Assembly: GCF_051020975.1 (NCBI RefSeq) | Contig: NW_027478161.1 | Location: 8,370,001-8,434,000 of the forward strand | Source of the DNA: Osmia lignaria lignaria | Lineage: Eukaryota > Arthropoda > Insecta > Hymenoptera > Megachilidae | Direction: 5' to 3' | DNA: 64,000 nt | Part shown: positions 10,297 to 24,142 of the stretch, in pieces | How positions within the stretch are numbered: position 1 is the stretch's first letter | Layout of the letters: every line of letters begins with the position of its first letter | Notes under the pieces: generated by a model | Database searches by the model: none | Seen by the model: only the letters and a program-made list of their open reading frames with translations | Told to the model about the DNA's origin: nothing | Made by a program: the position numbers and the translations under genes

Positions 10297-11440
10297 ATGC
10301 AGATTTATCTCAAGGGAAGGGGCCTGACGGACATATTTCGGGATATTTCTTCTTCTTGTTGTTCTTCTTCTGCACAGCTAAACAGGAAGTGGCATTTCCA
10401 GCTCGCAATAGTGCAGAGTTATCTGAAAGAAAGGGGCCACGGTGTTTCTGTATCTCTATTATGTTGGTGCGGCTTCGGAACTTTTAAATATCTTGATATG
10501 TCTCGAGAACTACGCATCTGATCAAATAATATCATAGAACATAAAAAGTAGGAAACTTAATTCTCTACAAATAAGGTCTCTTAACATTTTGCCATAGCTC
10601 GCTTCGTTTCCGAGATATTTGCAGATTTATCTCAAGTGAAGGGGCCTGACGGACATATTTCGAGATATTTCTTCTTCTTGTTGGTCTTCTTCTGCACAGC
10701 TAAGCTGGAAGTGGCATTTGCAGCTCGCAATAGTGCAGAGTTATCTCAAAGAAAGGGGCCACGGTGTTTCTGTATCTCTATTATGTTGGTGCGGCTTCGG
10801 AACTTTTAAATATCTTGATATATCTCGAGAACTACGCATCTGATCAAAAAATATCATAGAACATAAAAAGTAGGAAACTTCATTCTCTACCAAAAAGGTC
10901 TCTTAAGATTTTGCCATAGCTCGCTTCGTTTCCGAGATATATGCAGATTTATCTCAAGGGAAGGGGCCTGACGGACATACTTCGGGATATTTCTTCTTCT
11001 TGTTGTTCTTCTTCTGCACAGCTAAGCTGGAAGTGGGATTTGCAGCTCGCAATAGTGCAGAGTTATATCAAAGAAAGGGGCCACGGTGTTTCTGTATCTC
11101 TATTATGTTGGTGCGGCTTCGGAACTTTTAAATATCTTGATATATCTCGAGAACTACGCATCCGATCAAAAAATATCATAGAACATAAAAAGTAGGAAAC
11201 TTAATTCTCTACAAAAAAGGTCTCTTAACATTTTGCCATAGCTCGCTTCGTTTCCGAGATATTTGCAGATTTATCTCGAGGGAAGGGGCCTGACGGACAT
11301 ATTTCGAGATATTTCTTCTTCTTGTTGCTCTTCTTCTGCACAGCTAAGCTGGACGTGGCATTTACAGCTCGCAATAGTGCAGAGTTATCTCAAAGAAAGG
11401 GGCCACGGTGTTTCTGTATCTCTATTATGTTGGTGCAGCT
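10297..11440. repeat. Second copy of the 16-monomer-offset block
   Basis: This is the counterpart of 5145-6335. Its right end is informative: the unit at 11263 starts as a domain-1 unit (CTGGACGTGGCATTTACAG) and switches to GGTGCAGCTTCGGATC and a type-B end. The unit is therefore a junction between two repeat lineages and marks the domain border. Confidence 0.75.
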
Positions 11441-11906
11441 TCGGATCTTTTAAATATCTCGATATATCTCGAAAACTACGCTTCTGATCAAAAAATATCA
11501 TAGAACATAAATTGTAGGAAACATAATTCTCTACAAAAAAGGTCTCTTAACATTTTGCCATAGCTCGTTTCGTTTCCGAGATATTTGCAGATATATCTCA
11601 AGGGAAGGGGCCTGACGGACATATTTCGAGATATTTCCACTTCTTGTTGTTCTTCTTCTGCACAGCTAAACTGGAAGTGGCATTTCCAGCTCGCAATAGC
11701 GCAGAGTTATCTCAAAGAAAGGGGCCACGGTGTTTCTGTATCTCTATTATGTTGGTGCGGCTTCGGAACTTTTAAATATCTTGATATATCTCGAGAACTA
11801 CGCATCTGATCAAAAAATATCATAGAACATAAAAAGTAGGAAACTTAATTCTCTACAAATAAGGTCTCTTAACATTTTGCCATAGCTCGCTTCGTTTCCG
11901 AGATAT

Positions 11907-13990
11907 TTGCAGATTTATCTCAAGGGAAGGGGCCTGACGGACATATTTCGAGATATTTCTTCTTCTTGTTGTTCTTCTTCTGCACAGCTAAGCTGGAAGT
12001 GGCATTTGCAGCTCGCAATAGTGCAGAGTTATCTCAAAGAAAGGGGCCACGGTGTTTCTGTATCTCTATTATGTTGGTGCGGCTTCGGAACTTTTAAATA
12101 TCTTGATATATCTCGAGAACTACGCATCTGATCGAATAATATCATAGAACATAAAAAGTAGGAAACTTAATTCTCCACAAATAAGGTCTCTTAACATTTT
12201 GCCATAGCTCGCTTCGTTTCCGAGATATTTGCAGATTTATCTCAAGGGAAGGGGCCTGACGGACATATTTCGTGATATTTCTTCTTCTTGTTGGTCTTCT
12301 TCTGCACAGCTAAGCTGGAAGTGGCATTTGCAGCTCGCAATAGTGCAGAGTTATCTCGAAGAAAGGGGCCACGGTGTTTCTGTATCTCTATTATGTTGGT
12401 GCGGCTTCGGATCTTTTAAATATCTCGATATATCTCGAAAACTACGCTTCTGATCAAAAAATATCATAGAACGTAAATTGTGGGAAACTTAATTCTCTAC
12501 AAAAAAGATCTCTTATCATTTTGCCATAGCTCGCTTCGTTTCCGAGATATTTGCAGATTTATCTCAAGGGAAGGGGCCTGACGGACATATTTCGAGATAT
12601 TTCTTCTTCTTGTTGTTCTTCTTCTGCACAGCTAAGCTGGAAGTGGCATTTGCGGCTCGCACTAGTGCAGAGTTATCTCAAAGAAAGGGGCCACGGTGTT
12701 TCTGTATCTCTATTATGTTGGTGCGGCTTCGGAACTTTTAAATATCTTGATATATCTCGCGAACTACGCATCTGATCGAAAAATATCATAGAACATAAAA
12801 AGTAGGAAACTTAATTCTCTACAAAACAGGTCTCTTAACATTTTGCCATAGCTCGCTTCGTTTCCGAGATATTGGCAGATTTATCTCAAGGGAAGGGGCC
12901 TGACGGACATATTTCGAGATATTTCTTCTTCTTGTTGTTCTTCTTCTGCACAGCTAAGCTGGAAGTGGCATTTGCAGCTCGCAATAGTGCAGAGTTATCT
13001 CAAAGAAAGGGGCCACGGTGTTTCTGTATCTCTATTATGTTGGTGCGGCTTCGGAACTTTTAAATATCTTGATATATCTCGAGAACTACGCATCTGATCG
13101 AATAATATCATAGAACATAAAAAGTAGGAAACTTAATTCTCCACAAATAAGGTCTCTTAACATTTTGCCATAGCTCGCTTCGTTTCCGAGATATTTGCAG
13201 ATTTATCTCAAGGGAAGGGGCCTGACGGACATATTTCGTGATATTTCTTCTTCTTGTTGGTCTTCTTCTGCACAGCTAAGCTGGAAGTGGCATTTGCAGC
13301 TCGCAATAGTGCAGAGTTATCTCGAAGAAAGGGGCCACGGTGTTTCTGTATCTCTATTATGTTGGTGCGGCTTCGGATCTTTTAAATATCTCGATATATC
13401 TCGAAAACTACGCTTCTGATCAAAAAATATCATAGAACGTAAATTGTGGGAAACTTAATTCTCTACAAAAAAGATCTCTTATCATTTTGCCATAGCTCGC
13501 TTCGTTTCCGAGATATTTGCAGATTTATCTCAAGGGAAGGGGCCTGACGGACATATTTCGAGATATTTCTTCTTCTTGTTGTTCTTCTTCTGCACAGCTA
13601 AGCTGGAAGTGGCATTTGCGGCTCGCACTAGTGCAGAGTTATCTCAAAGAAAGGGGCCACGGTGTTTCTGTATCTCTATTATGTTGGTGCGGCTTCGGAA
13701 CTTTTAAATATCTTGATATATCTCGCGAACTACGCATCTGATCGAAAAATATCATAGAACATAAAAAGTAGGAAACTTAATTCTCTACAAAACAGGTCTC
13801 TTAACATTTTGCCATAGCTCGCTTCGTTTCCGAGATATTGGCAGATTTATCTCAAGGGAAGGGGCCTGACGGACATATTTCGAGATATTTCTTCTTCTTG
13901 TTGTTCTTCTTCTGCACAGCTAAGCTGGAAGTGGCATTTGCAGCTCGCAATAGTGCAGAGTTATCTCAAAGAAAGGGGCCACGGTGTGTC
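11907..13990. repeat. Tandem duplication of a monomer trimer (966 bp)
   Basis: Units 11907-12551 (standard; GGTCTTC with type-B end; GCGG/ACTAG) are followed at once by the same trio at 12873-13517, and unit 13839 starts a third round. Shared rare variants include GATCGAATAATATC, AAAAAAGATCTCTTATC and TATATCTCGCGAAC. Units 12873 and 13839 both carry ATATTGGCAG instead of ATATTTGCAG. The third round diverges at GGTGTGTCTG (about 13985). A further copy of the trio lies at 14483-15448, carrying its own changes. Confidence 0.85.
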
Positions 13991-14482
13991 TGTATCTCTA
14001 TTATGTTGGTGCGGCTTCGGAACTTTTAAATATCTTGATATATCTCGAGAACTACGCATCTGATCGAAAAATATCATAGAACATAAAAAGTAGGAAACTT
14101 AATTCTCTACAAAACAGGTCTCTTAACATTTTGCCATAGCTCGCTTCGTTTCCGAGATATTTGCAGATTTATCTCAAGGGAAGGGGCCTGACGGACATAT
14201 TTCGAGATATTTCTTCTTCTTGTTGTTCTTCTTCTGCACAGCTAAACTGGAAGTGGCATTTCCAGCTCGCAATAGTGCAGAGTTATCTCAAAGAAAGGGG
14301 CCACGGTGTTTCTGTATCTCTATTATGTTGGTGCGGCTTCGGAACTTTTAAATATCTTGATATATCTCGAGAACTACGCATCTGATCAAAAAATATCATA
14401 GAACATAAAAAGTAGGAAACTTAATTCTCTACAAATAAGGTCTCTTAACATTTTGCCATAGCTCGCTTCGTTTCCGAGATAT

Positions 14483-15448
14483 TTGCAGATTTATCTCAAG
14501 GGAAGGGGCCTGACGGACATATTTCGAGATATTTCTTCTTCTTGTTGTTCTTCTTCTGCACAGCTAAGCTGGAAGTGGCATTTGCAGCTCGCAATAGTGC
14601 AGAGTTATCTCAAAGAAAGGGGCCACGGTGTTTCTGTATCTCTATTATGTTGGTGCGGCTTCGGAACTTTTAAATATCTTGATATATCTCGAGAACTACG
14701 CATCTGATCGAATAATATCATAGAACATAAAAAGTAGGAAACTTAATTCTCCACAAATAACGTCTCTTAACATTTTGCCATAGCTCGCTTCGTTTCCGAG
14801 ATATTTGCAGATTTATCTCAAGGGAAGGGGCCTGACGGACATATTTCGTGATATTTCTTCTTCTTGTTGGTCTTCTTCTGCACAGCTAAGCTGGAAGTGG
14901 CATTTGCAGCTCGCAATAGTGCAGAGTTATCTCGAAGAAAGGGGCCACGGTGTTTCTGTATCTCTATTATGTTGGTGCGGCTTCGGATCTTTTAAATATC
15001 TCGATATATCTCGAAAACTACGCTTCTGATCAAAAAATATCATAGAACGTAAATTGTGGGAAACTTAATTCTCTACAAAAAAGGTCTCTTATCATTTTGC
15101 CATAGCTCGCTTCGTTTCCGAGATATTTGCAGATTTATCTCAAGGGAAGGGGCCTGACGGACATATTTCGAGATATTTCTTCTTCTTGTTGTTCTTCTTC
15201 TGCACAGCTAAGCTGGAAGTGGCATTTGCGGCTCGCACTAGTGCAGAGTTATCTCAAAGAAAGGGGCCACGGTGTTTCTGTATCTCTATTATGTTGGTGC
15301 GGCTTCGGAACTTTTAAATATCTTGATATATCTCGCGAACTACGCATCTGATCGAAAAATATCATAGAACATAAAAAGTAGGAAACTTAATTCTCTACAA
15401 AACAGGTCTCTTAACATTTTGCCATAGCTCGCTTCGTTTCCGAGATAT
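14483..15448. repeat. Third copy of the trimer block, displaced by two monomers
   Basis: Units 14483, 14805 and 15127 repeat the trio seen at 11907 and 12873 at an offset of 2576 bp from the first copy. Distinguishing changes are AAATAACGTCTC in place of AAATAAGGTCTC and AAAAGGTCTCTTATC in place of AAAAGATCTCTTATC. The two intervening units (13839, 14161) do not belong to the trio order, so an exchange separated this copy from the tandem pair. Confidence 0.8.
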
Positions 15449-16736
15449 TTGCAGATTTATCTCAAGGGAAGGGGCCTGACGGACATATTTCGAGATATTT
15501 CTTCTTCTTGTTGTTCTTCTTCTGCACAGCTAAGCTGGAAGTGGCATTTGCAGCTCGCAGTAGTGCAGAGTTATCTCAAAGAAAGGGGCCACGGTGTATC
15601 TGTATCTCTATTATGTTGGTGCGGCTTCGGAACTTTAAAATATCTTGATATATCTCGAGAACTACGCAACTGATCAAAAAATATCATAGAACGTAAAAAG
15701 TAGGAAACTTAATTCTCTACAAATAAAGTCGCTTAACATTTTGCCATAGCTCGCTTCGTTTCCGAGATATTTGCAGATTTATCTCAAGGGAAGGGGCCTG
15801 ACGGACATATTTCGAGATATTTCTTCTTCTTGTTGTTCTTCTTCTGCACAGCTAAGCTGGAAGTGGCATTTGCAGCTCGCAATAGTGCAGAGTTATCTCA
15901 AAGAAAGGGGCCACGGTGTTTCTGTATCTCTATTATGTTGGTGCGGCTTCGGAACTTTTAAATATCTTGATATATCTCGAGAACTACGCATCTGATCAAA
16001 AAATATCATAGAACATAAAAAGTAGGAAACTTCATTCTCCACCAAAAAGGTCTCTTAACATTTTGCCATAGCTCGTTTCGTTTCCGAGATATATGCAGAT
16101 TTATCTCAAGGGAAGGGGCCTGACGGACATATTTCGAGATATTTCTTCTTCTTGTTGTTCTTCTTCTGCACAGCTAAGCTGGAAGTGGCATTTGCAGCTC
16201 GCAGTAGTGCAGAGTTATCTCAAAGAAAGGGGCCACGGTGTATCTGTATATCTATTATGTTGGTGCGGCTTCGGAACTTTAAAATATCTTGATATATCTC
16301 GAGAACTACGCAACTGATCAAAAAATATCATAGAACGTAAAAAGTAGGAAACTTAATTCTCTACAAATAAAGTCGCTTAACATTTTGCCATAGCTCGCTT
16401 CGTTTCCGAGATATTTGCAGATTTATCTCAAGGGAAGGGGCCTGACGGACATATTTCGAGATATTTCTTCTTCTTGTTGTTCTTCTTCTGCACAGCTAAG
16501 CTGGAAGTGGCATTTGCAGCTCGCAATAGTGCAGAGTTATCTCAAAGAAAGGGGCCACGGTGTTTCTGTATCTCTATTATGTTGGTGCGGCTTCGGAACT
16601 TTTAAATATCTTGATATATCTCGAGAACTACGCATCTGATCAAAAAATATCATAGAACATAAAAAGTAGGAAACTTCATTCTCCACCAAAAAGGTCTCTT
16701 AACATTTTGCCATAGCTCGTTTCGTTTCCGAGATAT
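15449..16736. repeat. Tandem duplication of a monomer dimer (644 bp)
   Basis: Units 15449 and 15771 are repeated as 16093 and 16415. Shared private features are CGCAGTAGTGC with GGTGTATCTG, AACTTTAAAATATC, ACGCAACTGATC and AATAAAGTCGC in the first unit, and the linker CTTCATTCTCCACC with CTCGTTTCG and ATATATGCAG after the second. The second copy has a private TGTATATCTATT change. Confidence 0.85.
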
Positions 16737-18668
16737 ATGCAGATTTATCTCAAGGGAAGGGGCCTGACGGACATATTTCGGGATATTTCTTCTTCTTGTT
16801 GTTCTTCTTCTGCACAGCTAAACAGGAAGTGGCATTTCCAGCTCGCAATAGTGCAGAGTTATCTGAAAGAAAGGGGCCACGGTGTTTCTGTATCTCTATT
16901 ATGTTGGTGCGGCTTCGGAACTTTTAAATATCTTGATATATCTCGAGAACTACGCATCTGATCAAATAATATCATAGAACATAAAAAGTAGGAAACTTAA
17001 TTCTCTACAAATAAGGTCTCTTAACATTTTGCCATAGCTCGCTTCGTTTCCGAGATATTTGCAGATTTATCTCAAGGGAAGGGGCCTGACGGACATATTT
17101 CGAGATATTTCTTCTTCTTGTTGGTCTTCTTCTGCACAGCTAAGCTGGAAGTGGCATTTGCAGCTCGCAATAGTGCAGAGTTATCTCAAAGAAAGGGGCC
17201 ACGGTGTTTCTGTATCTCTATTATGTTGGTGCGGCTTCGGAACTTTTAAATATCTTGATATATCTCGAGAACTACGCATCTGATCAAAAAATATCATACA
17301 ACATAAAAAGTAGGAAACTTCATTCTCTACCAAAAAGGTCTCTTAACATTTTGCCATAGCTCGCTTCGTTTCCGAGATATATGCAGATTTATCTCAAGGG
17401 AAGGGGCCTGACGGACATATTTCCGGATATTTCTTCTTCTTGTTGTTCTTCTTCTGCACAGCTAAGCTGGAAGTGGGATTTGCAGCTCGCAATAGTGCAG
17501 AGTTATATCAAAGAAAGGGGCCACGGTGTTTCTGTATCTCTATTATGTTGGTGCGGCTTCGGAACTTTTAAATATCTTGATATATCTCGAGAACTACGCA
17601 TCCGATCAAAAAATATCATAGAACATAAAAAGTAGGAAACTTAATTCTCTACAAAAAAGGTCTCTTAACATTTTGCCATAGCTCGCTTCGTTTCCGAGAT
17701 ATTTGCAGATTTATCTCAAGGGAAGGGGCCTGACGGACATATTTCGAGATATTTCTTCTTCTTGTTGTTCTTCTTCTGCACAGCTAAGCTGGAAGTGGCA
17801 TTTGCAGCTCGCAATGGTGCAGAGTTATCTCAAAGAAAGGGGCCACGGTGTTTCTGTATCTCTATTATGTTGGTGCGGCTTCGGATCTTTTAAATATCTC
17901 GATATATCTCGAAAACTACGCTTCTGATCAAAAAATATCATAGAACCTAAATTGTGGGAAACTTAATTCTCTACAAAAAAGGTCTCTTAAGATTTTGCCA
18001 TAGCTCGCTTTGTTTCCGAGATATTTGCAGATTTATCTCGAGGGAAGGGGCCTGACGGACATATTTCGAGATATTTCTTCTTCTTGTTGTTCTTCTTCTG
18101 CACAGCTAAGCTGGAAGTGGCATTTGCAGCTCGCAATAGTGCAGAGTTATCTCAAAGAAAGGGGCCACGGTGTTTCTGTATCTCTATTATGTTGGTGCGG
18201 CTTCGGAACTTTTAAATATCTTGATATATCTCGAGAACTACGCATCTGATCAAATAATATCATAGAACATAAAAAGTAGGAAACTTAATTCTCCACAAAT
18301 AAGGTCTCTTAACATTTTGCCATAGCTCGCTTCGTTTCCGAGATATTTGCAGATTTATCTCAAGGAAAGGGGCCTGACGGACATATTTCGAGATATTTCT
18401 TCTTCTTGTTGTTCTTCTTCTGCACAGCTAAGCTGGAAGTGGCATTTGCAGCTCGCAATAGTGCAGAGTTATCTGAAAGAAAGGGGCCACGGTGTTTCTG
18501 TATCTCTATTATGTTGGTGCGGCTTCGGAACTTTTAAATATCTTGATATATCTCGAGAACTACGCATCTGATCAAATAATATCATAGAACATAAAAAGTA
18601 GGAAACTTAATTCTCTACAAATAAGGTATCTTAACATTTTGCCATAGCTCGCTTCGTTTCCGAGATAT

Positions 18669-19500
18669 TTGCAGATTTATCTCAAGGGAAGGGGCCTGAC
18701 GGACATATTTCGAGATATTTCTTCTTCTTGTTGGTCTTCTTCTGCACAGCTAAGCTGGAAGTGGCATTTGCAGCTCGCAATGGTGCAGAGTTATCTCAAA
18801 GAAAGGGGCCACGGTGTTTCTGTATCTCTATTATGTTGGTGCGGCTTCGGATCTTTTAAATATCTCGATATATCTCGAAAACTACGCTTCTGATCAAAAA
18901 ATATCATAGAACCTAAATTGTGGGAAACTTAATTCTCTACAAAAAAGGTCTCTTAAGATTTTGCCATAGCTCGCTTTGTTTCCGAGATATTTGCAGATTT
19001 ATCTCGAGGGAAGGGGCCTGACGGACATATTTCGAGATATTTCTTCTTCTTGTTGTTCTTCTTCTGCACAGCTAAGCTGGAAGCGGCATTTGCGGCTCGC
19101 ACTAGTGCAGAGTTATCTCAAAGAAAGGGGCCACGGTGTTTCTGTATCTCTATTATGTTGGTGCAGCTTCGGATCTTTTAAATATCTCGATATATCTCGA
19201 AAACTAGGCTTCTGATCAAAAAATATCATAGAACATAAATTGTAGGAAACATAATTCTCTACAAAAAAGGTCTCTTAACATTTTGCCATAGCTCGTTTCC
19301 TTTCCGAGATATTTGCAGATATATCTCAAGGGAAGGGGCTTGACGGACATATTTCGAGATATTTCCTCTTCTTGTTGTTCTTCTTCTGCACAGCTAAACT
19401 GGAAGTGGCATTTCCAGCTCGCAATAGCGCAGAGTTATCTCAAAGAAAGGGGCCACGGTGTTTGTGTATCTCTATTATGTTGGTGCGGCTTCGGAACTTT
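18669..19500. repeat. First copy of a 17-monomer-offset block (5474 bp)
   Basis: Units 18669, 18991 and 19313 recur as 24143, 24465 and 24787. Shared rare markers are GCAATGGTGCAG, AACCTAAATTGTGGG, TAAGATTTTGCC, GCTTTGTTTCC, AAAACTAGGCTTC, GTTTCCTTTCC and GGGGCTTGACGG. The two copies are separated by units of other classes, so the period itself is not propagated further. Confidence 0.8.
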
Positions 19501-19956
19501 TAAATATCTTGATATATCTCGAGAACTACGCATCTGATCAAAAAATATCATAGAACATAAAAAGTAGGAAACTTCATTCTCTACCAAAAAGGTCTCTTAA
19601 CATTTTGCCATATCTCGCTTCGTTTCCGAGATATATGCAGATTTATCTCAAGGGAAGGGGCCTGACGGACATATTTCGGGATATTTCTTCTTCTTGTTGT
19701 TCTTCTTCTGCACAGCTAAACAGGAAGTGGCATTTCCAGCTCGCAATAGTGCAGAGTTATCTGAAAGAAAGGGGCCACGGTGTTTCTGTATCTCTATTAT
19801 GTTGGTGCGGCTTCGGAACTTTTAAATATCTTGATATATCTCGAGAACTACGCATCTGATCAAATAATATCATACAACATAAAAAGTAGGAAACTTAATT
19901 CTCTACAAATAAGGTCTCTTAACATTTTGCCATAGCTCGCTTCGTTTCCGAGATAT

Positions 19957-21820
19957 TTGCAGATTTATCTCAAGGGAAGGGGCCTGACGGACATATTTCG
20001 AGATATTTCTTCTTCTTGTTGTTCTTCTTCTGCACAGCTAAGCTGGAAGCGGCATTTGCGGCTCGCACTAGTGCAGAGTTATCTCAAAGAAAGGGGCCAC
20101 GGTGTTTCTGTATCTCTATTATGTTGGTGCAGATTCGGATCTGTTAAATATCTCGATATATCTCGAAAACTACGCTTCTGATCAAAAAATATCATAGAAC
20201 ATAAATTGTAGGAAACATAATTCTCTACAAAAAAGGTCTCTTAACATTTTGCCATAGCTCGTTTCGTTTCCGAGATATTTGCAGATATATCTCAAGGGAA
20301 GGGGCCTGACGGACATATTTCGAGATATTTCCTCTTCTTGTTGTTCTTCTTCTGCACAGCTAAACTGGAAGTGGCATTTCCAGCTCGCAATAGCGCCTAG
20401 TTATCTCAAAGAAAGGGGCCACGGTGTTTCTGTATCTCTATTATGTTGGTGCGGCTTCGGAACTTTTAAATATCTTGATATATCTCGAGAACTACGCATC
20501 TGATCAAAAAATATCATAAAACATAAAAAGTAGGAAACTTAATTCTCTACAAATAAGGTCTCTTAACATTTTGCCATAGCTCGCTTCGTTTCCGAGATAT
20601 TTGCAGATTTATCTCAAGGGAAGGGGCCTGACGGACATTTTTCGAGATATTTCTTCTTCTTGTTGTTCTTCTTCTGCACAGCTAAGCTGGAAGTGGCATT
20701 TGCAGCTCGCAATAGTGCAGAGTTATCTCGAAGAAAGGGGCCACGGTGTTTCTGTATCTCTATCATGTTGGTGCGGCTTCGGAACTTTTAGATATCTTGA
20801 TATATCTCGAGAACTACGCATCTGATCAAAAAATATCATAGAACATAAAAAGTAGGAAACTTAATTCTCTACAAAAAAGGTCTCTTAATATTTTGCCATA
20901 GCTCGCTTCGTTTCCGAGATATTTGCAGATTTATCTCAAGGGAAGGGGCCTGACGGACATATTTCGAGATATTTCTTCTTCTTGTTGTTCTTCTTCTGCA
21001 CAGCTAAGCTGGAAGTGGCATTTGCAGCTCGCAATAGTGCAGAGTTATCTCAAAGAAAGGGGCCACGGTGATTCTGTATCTCTATTATGTTTGTGCGGCT
21101 TCGGAACTTTTAAATATCTTGATATATCTCGAGAACTACGCATCTGATCAAATAATATCATAGAACATAAAAAGTAGGAAACTTAATTCTCCACAAATAA
21201 GGTCTCTTAACATTTTGCCATAGCTCGCTTCGTTTCCGAGATATTTGCAGATTTATCTCAAGGGAAGGGGCCTGACGGACATATTTCGAGATATTTCTTC
21301 TTCTTGTTGGTCTTCTTCTGCACAGCTAAGCTGGAAGTGGCATTTGCAGCTCGCAATAGTGCAGAGTTATCTCGAAGAAAGGGGCCACGGTGTTTCTGTA
21401 TCTCTATTATGTTGGTGCGGCTTCGGATGTTTTAAATATCTCGATATATCTCGAAAACTACGCTTCTGATCAAAAAATATCATAGAACGTAAATTGTGGG
21501 AAACATAATTCTCTACAAAAAAGGTCTCTTAACATTTTGCCATAGCTCGCTTCGTTTCCGAGATATTTGCAGATTTATCTCAAGGGAAGGGGTCTGACGG
21601 ACATATTTCGAGATATTTCTTCTTCTTGTTGTTCTTCTTCTGCACAGCTAAGCTGGAAGTGGCATTTGCAGCTCGCAATAGTGCAGAGTTATCTCAAAGA
21701 AAGTGGCCACGGTGCTTCTGTATCTCTATTATGTTGGTGCGGCTTCGGAACTTTTAGATATCTTGATATATCTCGAGAACTACGCATCCGATCAAAAAAT
21801 ATCATAGAACATAAAAAGTA
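19957..21820. repeat. First copy of a 22-monomer-offset block (7083 bp)
   Basis: Units 19957, 20279, 20601, 20923, 21245 and 21567 correspond in order to 27040, 27362, 27684, 28006, 28328 and 28650. Markers include GAAGCGGCATTTGCGG, AATAGCGCCTAG, GGACATTTTTCG with TTTTAGATATC, GGTGATTCTG, and GGTCTTC followed by a type-B end. The offset is one base short of 22 x 322 because the single-base deletion in unit 26075 lies between the copies. Part of the same order also appears at 25109-26074. Confidence 0.75.
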
Positions 21821-24142
21821 GGAAACTTAATTCTCTACAAAAAAGGTCTCTTAACATTTTGCCATAGCTCGCTTCGTTTCCGAGATATTTGCAGATTTAT
21901 CTCGAGGGAAGGGGCCTGGCGGACATATTTCGAGATATTTCTTCTTCTTGTTGTTCTTCTTCTGCACAGCTAAGCTGGACGTGGCATTTACAGCTCGCAA
22001 TAGTGCAGAGTTATCTCAAAGAAAGGGGCCACGGTGTTTCTGTATCTCTATTATGTTGGTGCGGCTTCGGAACTTTTAAATATCTTGATATATCTCGAGA
22101 ACTACGCATCTGATCAAAAAATATCATGGAACATAAAAAGTAGGAAACTTAATTCTCAACAAAAAAGGTCTCTTAACATTTTGCCATAGCTCGCTTCGTT
22201 TCCGAGATATTTGCAGATTTATCTCAAGGGAAGGGGCCTGACGGACATATTTCGAGATATTTCTTCTTCTTGTTGTTCTTCTTCTGCACAGCTAAACTGG
22301 AAGTGGCATTTCCAGCTCGCAGTAGTGCAGAGTTATCTCAAAGAAAGGGGCCACGGTGTTTCTGTATCTCTATTATGTTGGTGCGGCTTCGGAACTTTAA
22401 AATATCTTGATATATCTCGAGAACTACGCATCTGATCAAAAAATATCATAGAACGTAAAAAGTAGGAAACTTAATTCTCTACAAATAAAGTCGCTTAACA
22501 TTTTGCCATAGCTCGCTTCGTTTCCGAGATATTTGCAGATTTATCTCAAGGGAAGGGGCCTGACGGACATATTTCGAGATATTTCTTCTTCTTGTTGTTC
22601 TTCTTCTGCACAGCTAAGCTGGAAGTGGCATTTGCAGCTCGCAATAGTGCAGAGTTATCTCAAAGAAAGGGGCCACGGTGTTTCTGTATCTCTATTATGT
22701 TGGTGCGGCTTCGGAACTTTTAAATATCTTGATATATCTCGAGAACTACGCATCTGATCAAAAAATATCTTAGAACATAAAAAGTAGGAAACTTCATTCT
22801 CTACCAAAAAGGTCTCTTAACATTTTGCCATAGCTCGCTTCGTTTCCGAGATATATGCAGATTTATCTCAAGGGAAGGGGCCTGACGGACATATTTCGGG
22901 ATATTTCTTCTTCTTGTTGTTCTTCTTCTGCACAGCTAAACAGGAAGTGGCATTTCCAGCTCGCAATAGTGCAGAGTTATCTGAAAGAAAGGGGCCACGG
23001 TGTTTCTGTATCTCTATTATGTTGGTGCGGCTTCGGAACTTTTAAATATCTTGATATATCTCGAGAACTACGCATCTGATCAAATAATATCATACAACAT
23101 AAAAAGTAGGAAACTTAATTCTCTACAAAAAAGGTCTCTTAACATTTTACCATAGCTCGCTTCGTTTCCGAGATATTTGCAGATTTATCTCGAGGGAAGG
23201 GGCCTGACGGACATATTTCGAGATATTTCTTCTTCTTGTTGTTCTTCTTCTGCACAGCTAAGCTGGAAGTGGCATTTGCAGCTCGCAATGGTGCAGAGTT
23301 ATCTCAAAGAAAGGGGCCACGGTGTTTCTGTATCTCTATTATGTTGGTGCAGCTTCGGATCTTTTAAATATCTCGATATATCTCGAAAACTACGCTTCTG
23401 ATCAAAAAATATCATAGAACATAAATTGTAGGAAACATAATTCTCTACAAAAAAGGTCTCTTAACATTTTGCCATAGCTCGTTTCGTTTCCGAGATATTT
23501 GCAGATATATCTCAAGGGAAGGGGCCTGACGGACATATTTCGAGATATTTCCTCTTCTTGTTGTTCTTCTTCTGCACAGCTAAACTGGAAGTGGCATTTC
23601 CAGCTCGCAATAGCGCAGAGTTATCCCAAAGAAAGGGGCCACGGTGTTTCTGTATCTCTATTATGTTGGTGCGGCTTCGGAACTTTTAAATATCTTGATA
23701 TATCTCGAGAACTACGCATCTGATCAAAAAATATCATAGAACATAAAAAGTAGGAAACTTAATTCTCTACAAATAAGGTCTCTTAACATTTTGCCATAGC
23801 TCGCTTCGTTTCCGAGATATTTGCAGATTTATCTCAAGGGAAGGGGCCTGACGGACATTTTTCGAGATATTTCTTCTTCTTGTTGTTCTTCTTCTGCACA
23901 GCTAAGCTGGAAGTGGCATTTGCAGCTCGCAATAGTGCAGAGTTATCTCGAAGAAAGGGGCCACGGTGTTTCTGTATCTCTATTATGTTGGTGCGGCTTC
24001 GGAACTTTTAAATATCTTGATATATCTCGAGAACTACGCATCTGATCAAATAATATCATAGAACATAAAAAGTAGGAAACTTAATTCTCTACAAATAAGG
24101 TCTCTTAACATTTTGCCATAGCTCGCTTCGTTTCCGAGATAT

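Larger units (their letters stand above)
1..11420. repeat. Array domain 1: type-A monomers only
   Basis: Every unit here ends with the type-A arrangement (CTTGATATATCTCGAG, CTACGCATC or CTACGCGTC, AAAAAGTAGG). Private classes include AAAGGAGCCACGG with CTACGCGTC (units at 3535, 4501, 7077, 8043, 9009), CTTGTAGTTCTTC with CTCGAGATC (3857, 8365), TTGCCGATTTATC with CCTAACGG (4179, 8687), and GGACTTATTTCG (4501, 7721, 9009). Their repeated order shows that blocks of 10-16 units have been copied within the domain. The right edge is set by the first type-B 3' end at about 11440. Confidence 0.75.
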
